64,000 nt of DNA, from positions 1-64,000 of the forward strand of contig NZ_AORV01000018.1 in NCBI RefSeq assembly GCF_000350485.1. Direction: 5' to 3'. Of the stretch, positions 34,809-42,954 are shown in pieces. Positions within the stretch are counted from its first letter, which is position 1; each line of letters begins with the position of its first letter. A model generated the notes under the pieces. The model was not told the origin of the DNA, made no database searches, and saw only the letters and a list, made by a program, of their open reading frames with translations. Position numbers and translations under genes: made by a program. Origin of the DNA: Ruminiclostridium cellobioparum subsp. termitidis CT1112 (GTDB lineage Bacteria > Bacillota > Clostridia > Acetivibrionales > DSM-1351).

Positions 34809-36565
34809 GATACAAGTTCCTCCTCACTTAATTGGCTCATGGCAATTTGCCTGTATACCTCACAGGTTTGCAGCAAATCCCTGTGTCTGCCCTTCCCAAC
34901 AACCCGGCCCTCATTCAGCACGACAATCTGGTCGGCATCCATAATAGTACCGATACGCTGCGCCACAATCATACTGGTCACTCCGGCAGTTTCTTTTTTC
35001 AGCACACTGCGCAGAACCCGGTCGGTTTTGTAGTCCAGCGCAGAAAAGGAATCATCGAAGATATAAATTTCCGGCTTCCGGCAGACTGCGCGGGCAATGG
35101 CGAGCCGCTGTTTTTGGCCGCCCGACACATTTGATCCGCCTTGAGAGATGTCGGCGTCATAACCACCGTCCATGCGCTCCACAAAATCCGAGCCCTGTGC
35201 AATAGCAACAGCTTTTTTAACTTCATCTGCTGAATATCCACCCTGTCCGTTATCGCCGTATGCCACATTAGAGGAAACTGTACCCCTGAATATGACCGCC
35301 TTCTGCGGCACATAGCCGATTTTGTTGTGCAATGCTTCCTGCGTATATTCCCGGATATTTACGCCGTCAATCAGAATTTCGCCCTCGGTGGCATCAAAAA
35401 ATCGTGGGACAAGATTAATGAGGGTTGACTTGCCGCTGCCTGTGGAACCGATAAAGGCGATGGTTTCACCCTGTTTTACCGTGAAATTCACATCCTTCAG
35501 CACATAGTCAGCCGCACCCGGGTATTTAAAGCTCACATGCTTGAACGTTACCTCTCCGGCCAAACCCGGAATGCTTTCTGTCCGGGTTCCGTCCAATATC
35601 GTGGGTTTGGTGTCCAGCACCTCGTTGATACGTTTTGCGGAAACACTGGCCCGTGGAAGCATGATAAAAATCATGACCAGCATCATAAAGGACATGATAA
35701 CCTGCATGGCATAACTGGAAAATACCACCATGTTCGAAAACAGTGTCAGTTTATCCGTCATCTCGGCAGCATTAATCAAGTATGCGCCTATCCAATATAT
35801 AGAGAGGGACAAACCGCTCATAATCATGCTCATAACAGGCAGCATAATTGCCATAGCCCGGCTGGTGAAAAGCTGGGTAGCAGTTAATTCGTCATTGGCC
35901 TGCTCAAATCTTTTTTCCTGGTAATCCTCGGCATTATAGGCCCTTACCACACGCAAGCCCGTCAGATTTTCGCGGGTAACACGGTTCATATTGTCAGTCA
36001 AGGTTTGCATCTTTTTGAATTTTGGTATGACGAATATCATCAGGAAACCGATCATCACAATCAAAATCACTACTGCAGCTCCTGTCGTCAATGTCCATTC
36101 GAAGCCCTTTCCAGCAATTTTGGTAATAGCCCATACAGCTGTAATAGGCGCTTTAATGATAAGCTGCAGCCCCATTGTAATCAACATTTGAACCTGCGTA
36201 ATGTCATTTGTGGAACGGGTAATGAGGCTGTCAGTGGAGAAACGGTTGATTTCCTCCATGGAAAAGGCTTCCACCTTGTTAAAAAGCAGACTGCGCAGCT
36301 GCTTTGAAAACGTGGCGGCAATTCGTGCAGCAAAAAAACCAACAATAATGGCAGATATCAAGCTGCCAAGCGTGCAAAGCAGCATTTTGCCGCCTGCTAT
36401 CCAAATGTCACTCATGGCACTGCCGGGTGTTTGTACCAACATTGTGATTTTAGACATATAATCCGGCGATTTTAAATCCAGCCAGACCTGTATCACCACA
36501 AAAAACAAGCTGATGAATGCCATCAGCCATTCTCTTGGCTTGAGGTATTTAAAAATTCGAATCAT
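34805..36565 (-). CDS. heterodimeric ABC exporter subunit (degenerate NBD)
   Basis: A 586-residue half-transporter with six TM helices and a C-terminal ATPase domain: Walker A GSTGSGKSTL, signature VSGGQKQRLAIARAV, Walker B IYIFDDSFSALD. The catalytic glutamate is replaced by Asp (DDS rather than DEA), and the H-loop histidine of IAHR is Gln (VAQRIGT). Both changes are typical of the degenerate site of heterodimeric exporters. It precedes and is translationally coupled to its partner, and is preceded by a MarR gene. Multidrug or peptide export is likely; the substrate is unknown. Confidence 0.93.
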   Translation of the reverse strand: MIRIFKYLKPREWLMAFISLFFVVIQVWLDLKSPDYMSKITMLVQTPGSAMSDIWIAGGKMLLCTLGSLISAIIVGFFAARIAATFSKQLRSLLFNKVEAFSMEEINRFSTDSLITRSTNDITQVQMLITMGLQLIIKAPITAVWAITKIAGKGFEWTLTTGAAVVILIVMIGFLMIFVIPKFKKMQTLTDNMNRVTRENLTGLRVVRAYNAEDYQEKRFEQANDELTATQLFTSRAMAIMLPVMSMIMSGLSLSIYWIGAYLINAAEMTDKLTLFSNMVVFSSYAMQVIMSFMMLVMIFIMLPRASVSAKRINEVLDTKPTILDGTRTESIPGLAGEVTFKHVSFKYPGAADYVLKDVNFTVKQGETIAFIGSTGSGKSTLINLVPRFFDATEGEILIDGVNIREYTQEALHNKIGYVPQKAVIFRGTVSSNVAYGDNGQGGYSADEVKKAVAIAQGSDFVERMDGGYDADISQGGSNVSGGQKQRLAIARAVCRKPEIYIFDDSFSALDYKTDRVLRSVLKKETAGVTSMIVAQRIGTIMDADQIVVLNEGRVVGKGRHRDLLQTCEVYRQIAMSQLSEEELVS

Positions 36566-36711
36566 GAAAAAGACTCCCCCTTGTTATCCGTGTTAATATT
36601 GAACGCCGTTAGCGTTCGAGGTTTTTTAATGCAGACATATTGCAGCCTGCATTCTTAATTTTACTTTATTTCATTTCTGGTTGCTTGGGACATTCACCCG
36701 ACGGGCATTTT

Positions 36712-37155
36712 CTACTCGGTAATATCCGGCATGGTTCGCTGGGCAATCTCAAAGAACCGTTCCATAAGCCGGACAAACTCCTTTGCGTCCTTCTCTCCCA
36801 TTTCGGTCAGTACACAAATCATATGGTTCCTCATTTGCTGCATAAATGTATGAATTCGTTCACGCCCTGCATCTGTGATCGTGACCAGAATATTGCGGCG
36901 GTTGGACGTATCGATCTCACGATGGATCTGCCCTTTTTTTTCAAGGGTTCCGAGAGCTACTGAAATTCGTGCCGTGCTGCTTCGCAGTGCTTCACTCAAC
37001 TCGGAGGGAAGCGCAGGTGAAGCCTTTTCAAAAAGATACTTCAGAATAAAAAGCTCGCCTTTCCCTGAACGATGAAAATCTTCCATAAATTTACCGCGGG
37101 CCATCAAAGCATCTAATGCATTAACCGCTTCTTCAATAGCGTTCAATTTATTCAT
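36712..37155 (-). CDS. MarR-family regulator
   Basis: A 147-residue winged-helix regulator: LFILKYLFEKASPALPSELSEALRSSTARISVALGTLEKKGQIHRE followed by the wing DTSNRRNILVTITDAGRE. It is the first gene of the exporter operon, with 146 bp to the first ABC gene. That gap contains a GAACGC/GCGTTC palindrome (36601-36617), and AT-rich TTAAT repeats lie just upstream of the regulator's own start; either could be its operator. MarR proteins usually repress and are released by small aromatic ligands or oxidation. Confidence 0.9.
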   Translation of the reverse strand: MNKLNAIEEAVNALDALMARGKFMEDFHRSGKGELFILKYLFEKASPALPSELSEALRSSTARISVALGTLEKKGQIHREIDTSNRRNILVTITDAGRERIHTFMQQMRNHMICVLTEMGEKDAKEFVRLMERFFEIAQRTMPDITE

Positions 37156-37299
37156 CTCCTTTTATAATTTGTAGCATTAATGATTAATACTGTTAATAGT
37201 ATACGCTGTTTGTTTTAATTTATCAATAGGGTTCTGAAAAAATTTAACTGTTCTTTTTTAAATTATCAGTGTTTAGGGAGTTTTTAGCAGTGCATGAAA

Positions 37300-38202
37300 T
37301 TATTTGAATAAACCGGATAAGAAGCCGCTTTGCATTTCCTCGTCTGAAATTAAGCAGCCGTGCTGCCCAATTGAAATTGACGGCTTGGTTTTACCATGAT
37401 AATCACTGCCGCAAGTAACAAGTATATTATTATTTATTGCTGCTTTATAGAATTTAAAGGCCGCTGACGGTGAATGGTAGCTGCTGAAGGCCTCTATACC
37501 GTCAATTCCTTTTGAAATAATATCATTCAGTATTTTACCATTGTCTTTCAGAGAAGCACCGGGATGTGCGAGAATGGCCTTTCCCCCGTTTTCATGAATG
37601 ATTTCAACAATGTGCTCCAAGGTTGGGTAAAGCATTTCAACATAGCAGGGTTTCCCCTGGGAATAAAAATCCCAGTAGAAATTAACATACGGATTATCAC
37701 TTCTGGACTCACCGGGACGATAAGGCAGAAGTAATTTATGATTTTTATACTCATGTTTATTTAACAGTACTTCCGCAAACATTTCCCCGGTCCATCTGTC
37801 ATTCCAATACATATTTTCAGTCAAAGAGGACATATCGTCTCTGCTGATACCGAACCCTAACTTTTGAGTGGCAAGCAGCATTTTGTAAGACACTTCGGAA
37901 CTTTGTTTTGTTATATCGTTCTCGATTATTTCAAAATCAGGACTGTTATAATCGATTCCATATCCCAATATGTGAAGATTGGTACCATTAAAAGTGCAGT
38001 CAATCTCTACAGCGGGAATATAAGTTATTCCTGCTGCCAATGCCATGCTTTGTGCCTCCCCATTTGCTCTTACACAATTGTGGTCGGCAATTGCCATAAT
38101 TTGAATATCATTATTTTTGCATTTTATAACAAGTTCCTGGGGGCTGACTTCCCCATCATCACTATAGCAAGAGTGCAAATGCAAATCAATGGCACTTTTC
38201 AC
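37300..38202 (-). CDS. PHP-domain phosphoesterase
   Basis: A 300-residue PHP protein. The metal-binding motifs are in order: DLHLHSCYSDDG near the N-terminus, IADHNCVRAN, PAVEIDCTF, ILAHPGAS near residue 215 and TCGSDYHGK near residue 265. The GTG start at 38202 is chosen because AAGGAGGG stands 9 bases upstream. Members of this family include nucleotide 3',5'-bisphosphate phosphatases and other phosphoesterases. A middle insertion of about 60 residues (MYWNDRWTGEMFAEVLLNKH) is larger than in small family members. The precise substrate is unknown. It follows the ROK gene and a small frame and may share their transcript. Confidence 0.85.
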   Translation of the reverse strand: MKSAIDLHLHSCYSDDGEVSPQELVIKCKNNDIQIMAIADHNCVRANGEAQSMALAAGITYIPAVEIDCTFNGTNLHILGYGIDYNSPDFEIIENDITKQSSEVSYKMLLATQKLGFGISRDDMSSLTENMYWNDRWTGEMFAEVLLNKHEYKNHKLLLPYRPGESRSDNPYVNFYWDFYSQGKPCYVEMLYPTLEHIVEIIHENGGKAILAHPGASLKDNGKILNDIISKGIDGIEAFSSYHSPSAAFKFYKAAINNNILVTCGSDYHGKTKPSISIGQHGCLISDEEMQSGFLSGLFK

Positions 38203-38220
38203 AAAACAGTCCCTCCTTTA

Positions 38221-38331
38221 TTATTTATAGATAATCCTGTACATCAAATTTTTTATTTCCAACCAGGCTTTGTAAGGCAGTTCTGCAAACATTCTGTCTT
38301 TTTGCTTCATATAAATTTGCAGCCTTTCCAT
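38221..38331 (-). CDS. possible 36-residue small protein
   Basis: A short frame from an ATG at 38331 encodes MERLQIYMKQKDRMFAELPY and continues to a basic end (MYRIIYK). It fills the 140 bp between the ROK and PHP genes on the same strand. Composition is coding-like (amphipathic, no rare pattern), but there is no good ribosome site. It may be translated by coupling with the ROK gene, or be a remnant. Confidence 0.35.
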   Translation of the reverse strand: MERLQIYMKQKDRMFAELPYKAWLEIKNLMYRIIYK

Positions 38332-38343
38332 ATAGCTTATAAT

Positions 38344-39351
38344 TTATAAATTAAGGTATAGTGTATCAATTATTTTAAGAGCTATCTGTCTGATTCCTGC
38401 TTCGAAATCAGTATTTAAATCCGTTGATGTAATAATTTCCGGAAGCATGATTTTTTCTGCGGCCGACAGACTTTTTTCATGGCTGATCCAAGCTATTGAA
38501 TCAGCTGATTTTTCTCCATAAAGGACAATGGTATCCGGATTGAACATACACTGAAATGCCTGTATGGTTTTTATCTTTATATTTTCCATATCTGCAGGGT
38601 TGTAATCAAAGGATTCCCAGTCTATACCAAATGGGAGATATTTTATTTCTCCGGCCAAACCGTTTCTCCCCTTGTAAATATCACCGTTCAGGTGGATTCC
38701 GGCTCCAGGTGGGTATTTGCCGGGAAAGTAGAGTCCAATGACACATTTATTGCTGGGGATATTATTCTGACGGCAGTAGCCAATTACAGCCGCATTTATA
38801 TCATTTTCTATATGGGCGGGCAGATGAAATTTTTCATGTATATGTCCTGAGAGGGATTGTTCCTTCAATTCCTCATAATCGCTTATGACAAGCCTTTGAT
38901 TCACCTCTTCACCCGGAATACCAAAACATATTGCTTTGATTTGAGGATATTTGGAAATAAGATATTCTATAATGGAGTCGAAGCTGTCAATACTAACGTT
39001 GGATAAATTTTGTTCGATTCTTTCTATCACCCCTCCCCTCAAATCGGTAACACAATAAAAAGCTGTATCCTGCCCCTTGTATTCATGCATAAAAATTGTC
39101 AAAGCCAGGCGGAATTTACTGTTATATCTGAATGATGCCGCCGGACGTCCACCGTCGGAATTCAATATTGTGTCGGTATGCAGCTCGCCTGTATCCAACA
39201 AGGTATTTACCAGGGAATTTACGGTTACCACACTGAGACCTGTAATTTCGGCTAGCTGGGGTTTGGTGGCAGTACCGGCATCTTTTAGGGCACTGCGCAC
39301 TTTATTTAAATTAATTTCTTTTATTATATTGCCGTTACCTTTTTGATTCAT
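38344..39351 (-). CDS. ROK-family transcriptional regulator
   Basis: A 335-residue protein: an N-terminal winged helix (LNKVRSALKDAGTATKPQLAEITGLSVVTVNSLVNTLLD) and a C-terminal ROK sugar-kinase fold with CFGIPGEE, ENDINAAVIGY and GAGIHLNGDIYKGRNGLAGEI. The zinc-binding CxCGxxGC motif of active ROK kinases is missing, and DxGxT phosphate-binding residues are not recognisable, so it is a regulator rather than a kinase (XylR/NagC type). A 20-bp perfect palindrome lies 20 bp before its start and is its probable operator, shared with the divergent gene at 39556. Effectors are usually sugars or phospho-sugars. Confidence 0.87.
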   Translation of the reverse strand: MNQKGNGNIIKEINLNKVRSALKDAGTATKPQLAEITGLSVVTVNSLVNTLLDTGELHTDTILNSDGGRPAASFRYNSKFRLALTIFMHEYKGQDTAFYCVTDLRGGVIERIEQNLSNVSIDSFDSIIEYLISKYPQIKAICFGIPGEEVNQRLVISDYEELKEQSLSGHIHEKFHLPAHIENDINAAVIGYCRQNNIPSNKCVIGLYFPGKYPPGAGIHLNGDIYKGRNGLAGEIKYLPFGIDWESFDYNPADMENIKIKTIQAFQCMFNPDTIVLYGEKSADSIAWISHEKSLSAAEKIMLPEIITSTDLNTDFEAGIRQIALKIIDTLYLNL

Positions 39352-39370
39352 ATTTAGCTCCTCTACAGTA

Positions 39371-39415
39371 TAATAAAGGTACTTTATAAATAGAGTTTAT
39401 AAAGTACCTTTATTA
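39371..39415. promoter_or_regulatory. 20-bp perfect palindrome in divergent promoter
   Basis: 39371-39390 (core AAAGGTACTTTATAAA) is exactly complementary to 39396-39415 with a 5-base TAGAG spacer. It lies between the divergent ROK gene and the prenyltransferase-repeat gene, 20 bp from the ROK start. A ROK operator controlling both directions is the simplest reading. Confidence 0.65.
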
Positions 39416-39555
39416 TATTTCTTTTCAAAAACATTGTCAACATGACGGGAATTCCTAATACAAATACTATTGCTTTCAATTTTAGGTTCGGTTACCATAG
39501 ATATATAATTGATTGCAAGGCCTGATAGATAAGAATGTTGAGGGGATGGATTTTA

Positions 39556-40398
39556 ATGACAATAAAAAAGCAGTATCAATCCGATATTGATAAAATTATG
39601 GTCAAACGTTATGACAACGGCGATGATTATTGGACCACTCCCGACAGACGTCTGATAAAAGGAAGTCCGTTTTCTACCCTTAACTGCGCATATATGTTGT
39701 CAGAACTGGGAATGGATGGTTTCGAACCTGTATTGAAAGAGACAGCCGACCTGATCTTAAGTTCATGGCGTGAAGACGGACGATTCAAGCTGACCCCTCA
39801 AGGTGCAATATATCCCTGCCATACTATTAATGCAGCCAGAACCCTCAGCCATTTGGGATATTCTTCTGACGGCAGGCTCAAGAAAACCTTTGAGCATCTC
39901 CTGGAAATTCAGCACAGCGACGGCGGCTGGCGGTGCAATAAGTTCAGCTTCGGCAGAGGCCCTGAGACGGAGTTTTCAAATCCTGGTCCGACGTTGGCGG
40001 CGCTGGATGCTTTCAGATTTACTCATTATTTAAACTCGGCTGAAGCTCTTGATAGAGCTGTAGAATTTCTGCTTGAGCATTGGGAAACCCGTATACCGCT
40101 CGGCCCTTGCCACTATGGAATCGGTACGCTTTTTATGCAGGTTACCTATCCGTTTTTCAGTTATAACCTTTTTTTCTATGTTTACGTTCTATCTTTTTAT
40201 AACAGGGCAAAAAAGGACGGAAGATACCTCGAGGCACTGGGAGTTTTGCAATCCAGATTAAAAAGCGGCAGTATTGTAGTGGAACGGCCCAATCAGAAGC
40301 TGGCAGGGCTCACCTTCTGCAAAAAAGGGGAACCGAGTGACCTGGGGACTGAGCGTTACCACGAAATATTAAAAAACCTTGAACATAAATATGATTGA
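39556..40398 (+). CDS. prenyltransferase/squalene-cyclase repeat protein
   Basis: A 280-residue helical protein of the alpha/alpha-toroid (terpenoid cyclase/prenyltransferase) superfamily. The QW-type repeat is clear in LEIQHSDGGWRCNKFSFGRG near residue 120, with similar but weaker elements at ILSSWREDGRFKL and ALDRAVEFLLEHWE. The DxDD motif of squalene-hopene cyclases is not seen, and the protein is less than half their length, so it is a single-domain relative of unknown activity. The ATG at 39556 follows GAGGGG; an ATG 21 bp upstream is less likely. It is transcribed away from the ROK gene across the shared palindrome. Confidence 0.72.
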   Translation: MTIKKQYQSDIDKIMVKRYDNGDDYWTTPDRRLIKGSPFSTLNCAYMLSELGMDGFEPVLKETADLILSSWREDGRFKLTPQGAIYPCHTINAARTLSHLGYSSDGRLKKTFEHLLEIQHSDGGWRCNKFSFGRGPETEFSNPGPTLAALDAFRFTHYLNSAEALDRAVEFLLEHWETRIPLGPCHYGIGTLFMQVTYPFFSYNLFFYVYVLSFYNRAKKDGRYLEALGVLQSRLKSGSIVVERPNQKLAGLTFCKKGEPSDLGTERYHEILKNLEHKYD

Positions 40399-40408
40399 GA
40401 TAATGTTT

Positions 40409-41398
40409 TCAATCAATCAGCTTAATTTTTTCAGTGAAGCTGTCTTTGGTGTCTTCAAAAAAATTATACTTATTCTTGTATGGTGAATATGTGACCACTT
40501 GGAGTAATCCTGATTCGGGGTGAAAATTGAGATATCTTAAATATCCGTCTCCTCCATGCGGTGCTTTTTGATAATCCGACAGTATTTCTATTACCTTTCT
40601 GGTGCTTCCATCGGTATTTATAACAGTTTTTATTCTTCTGACAGCACAATGGTTATGCCCGCATAAAACCATAATCACATTGCTGTTTTTTGAAATTATG
40701 CGGTTGAATACGTTGTGAGCAACGTAAGTCAGGGAGGAATTGCAGTTGAGATATTCGTGCATGGCTAATATGGCGGTCCGGCCGGAATATTTTTTCAGAA
40801 TATTATTTGACCATTTGATGGTTTCTTCAGTAATATTTGTACTATAGTCCAGATAAAGAATAATAAAATCATGGCCGCCAAGGGTTATTAAGTCATAATG
40901 GTTGAGATTGTTACTCATGTTTCCTCCGTACCATGATTTGGCTTTAAAGCGTGATTTTCCAAAATATTTATTGTACATTTCATAATTCAATCCATTAATT
41001 GACACGTCATGATTTCCTGCAAGGACGCCGTAAGGAACATTTGCAGTATCAAGCTTTTTAAAATTGCGGTCGGCAACCTCCCATTGCCTGATATCGCTCG
41101 CAACATTTACCAGATCGCCGGTATTGATTACATAACCAAAAGAACCTTTCTTATATTCTTTGACAAGCCAGTCACCCAGGAAATCGAATATTTCAGGATA
41201 GGACTCGGCGTAATATTGCGTGTCGGTAAACCATACCATTGAAAAAGGTTTTTCATTAATTATTCTTTTTCCCTGTTCTGCTGTTTGACTATTACTTTTA
41301 ACACCGCGGATATCACTTATCTGTGCAAATGTGATGTTGGAGTAATTGTTCATCATTAGGAAAACAGCCGTTAAAACAGCAAGCAACCGCCTTTTCAT
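40409..41398 (-). CDS. secreted calcineurin-like metallophosphoesterase
   Basis: A 329-residue exported protein. The signal peptide (MKRRLLAVLTAVFLMMNNYS, cleavage near TFA) is followed by the five metal-binding blocks: WFTDTQYYAES, NTGDLVN, GNHDVS, AMHEYLN and CGHNHCAVRR. The start at 41398 is chosen for GGTGAGG just before it. It lacks the FN3-like domain of the other phosphoesterase at 12072, and the WFTDTQ opening is typical of secreted clostridial phosphodiesterase-like members. The substrate is unknown. It converges with the prenyltransferase-repeat gene with only ten bases between. Confidence 0.87.
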   Translation of the reverse strand: MKRRLLAVLTAVFLMMNNYSNITFAQISDIRGVKSNSQTAEQGKRIINEKPFSMVWFTDTQYYAESYPEIFDFLGDWLVKEYKKGSFGYVINTGDLVNVASDIRQWEVADRNFKKLDTANVPYGVLAGNHDVSINGLNYEMYNKYFGKSRFKAKSWYGGNMSNNLNHYDLITLGGHDFIILYLDYSTNITEETIKWSNNILKKYSGRTAILAMHEYLNCNSSLTYVAHNVFNRIISKNSNVIMVLCGHNHCAVRRIKTVINTDGSTRKVIEILSDYQKAPHGGDGYLRYLNFHPESGLLQVVTYSPYKNKYNFFEDTKDSFTEKIKLID

Positions 41399-41507
41399 TT
41401 CCTCACCCACCTATAATATACTTAATTAATTGTCACTATTATTTTGAGTAATATTATTGGCGGCATACTTGAAATTAATAGAAAAATTTTTACATTCCTT
41501 GTTATCT

Positions 41508-42851
41508 TTATGCGCTTGCGCTTATTGCCACGGTAAAGATTTTTTCAATCAGGGACAGTGCACCTTTATACCCCACATACGATCTTGAAAGAACTACTTC
41601 ATACGAGGACGGAAAGCCTATTTCAACTATATTACCCTTTAATTCTTTTGCGATATCCCTGTCCCAGGTAGTTCCAAAGATAATGGCGGGCTTTTCGGCT
41701 GCTGTACGCAGTGCTTCTTCAATCAGATAGCCGTCTTCCAGAAATTCAACCTCCAGATTCACATCGTGGTCAATATGTCTGAACTCTTCACGGATTTGTT
41801 CCTTATATTCCTCGGGAGTGTTTTCAGTTATGATTTGTTTTACTGAAATAAGCCCCAGCTGCTTTACAAGAAATTTTGTGATGGATAAGCTGTAGATACT
41901 GTCGCTGACGACGGCAAACCTGGCAGGTACACCCCACCAGTATTCGGAATAGAAATCGGAGAAATCCTCCACATATTTGTAATAGCTCTCTTCCTCTTTA
42001 GCGATAAATTCTTCTGTTGATTTGGAATTCAGACCGGCGAACTTTGATACCTTGCGCAGGAATTCAGAGGTCTCCAAAGCGCCTATGGGAATGGCAGGAA
42101 TATGCAGGTACGGTTGATTGTACTTATTCTGAAGATGTTCCGCAATTCCGAGCCCTACCCAGGGCGATATTACCAGGTTGAAAGCCGCTTTGGGAATATC
42201 CAGCCATTCAGTGACACCTTTGGAGTCGTGCCCGAATAAAATATTTACCTTCAGTCCGATTCCTTTCAGGATTCGTTTGATCTCGCCCAGATCGCCGCGC
42301 CAGTATGTATTTTGATAGGGCACCTCTGTCCAGACATTTACGGTGTTTTTAATTTTATTTCCCGAATAGTCGCCTATAAATTGATCTATAATAGCACGCA
42401 CCACAGTTTCATGACCAACCAGGTTGTTTCCGTGAAAACCGCCGGTTTCGGCATAAACGATGGGCACACCTTTCTGCTGGAACTCACTGACGACAGAAGG
42501 TATATCATCCCCAACTATGTCCGGAATACAGCCGGTAAGCACAACAAACAGGTCGGCAGCCATGATTTTGGTGGAAGCCTGTATCAGCTCTCTCAGCCTG
42601 TTGTCTCCTCCGAATACCACTTCGTTTTCAGAAATATTTGCGCTTGGGGGCACTGCTCCGCCGCTGTAGCCTCCGCCCTGAAAACCGTTATAAAATGCAA
42701 GACTCACATACTGCTTATCGGCACAGCCGGGCCCGCAATGGGTTATGGGTATCACCCCTGGTATGGCGGCAGCAGTATGTGTTGCTCCTATGGCGCAGCC
42801 GTAGCGCGGCCGGCTTATGGAATTTGTTTTTGTATCCTCAAGTAAAGACAT
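41508..42851 (-). CDS. nitrogenase component 1 (NifK/AnfK-like) subunit
   Basis: A 447-residue protein of the oxidoreductase/nitrogenase component 1 family. It keeps three P-cluster-type cysteines: RYGCAIG (Cys19), THCGPGC (Cys39, Cys43) and LTGCIPDIVGDD (Cys108). Later, FLEDGYLIEEAL and IIFGTTWDRDIAKEL match the C-terminal domain of the family. It is encoded 103 bp after the NifD-like gene. True NifK proteins are longer (about 520 residues); this shortened form resembles alternative or nitrogenase-like (group IV and related) subunits. The reaction is unknown: nitrogen fixation is unlikely without NifH, NifE, NifN and NifB nearby, and reduction of another small molecule is possible. Confidence 0.85.
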   Translation of the reverse strand: MSLLEDTKTNSISRPRYGCAIGATHTAAAIPGVIPITHCGPGCADKQYVSLAFYNGFQGGGYSGGAVPPSANISENEVVFGGDNRLRELIQASTKIMAADLFVVLTGCIPDIVGDDIPSVVSEFQQKGVPIVYAETGGFHGNNLVGHETVVRAIIDQFIGDYSGNKIKNTVNVWTEVPYQNTYWRGDLGEIKRILKGIGLKVNILFGHDSKGVTEWLDIPKAAFNLVISPWVGLGIAEHLQNKYNQPYLHIPAIPIGALETSEFLRKVSKFAGLNSKSTEEFIAKEEESYYKYVEDFSDFYSEYWWGVPARFAVVSDSIYSLSITKFLVKQLGLISVKQIITENTPEEYKEQIREEFRHIDHDVNLEVEFLEDGYLIEEALRTAAEKPAIIFGTTWDRDIAKELKGNIVEIGFPSSYEVVLSRSYVGYKGALSLIEKIFTVAISASA

Positions 42852-42954
42852 CTGATTTCCTCCATTTCATATAAATAATGCCTGTTATAAAATCAATCCC
42901 GTTCATAAAATAAAACTCGTGCATAATCTGCATGTAATGTAATCTTGTATATAA

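Noticed and set aside
36601-36617. GAACGC/GCGTTC hairpin as a terminator
   Set aside because: The T-run follows on the plus strand, whereas both flanking genes are on the minus strand; it is too short to call confidently as terminator or operator.
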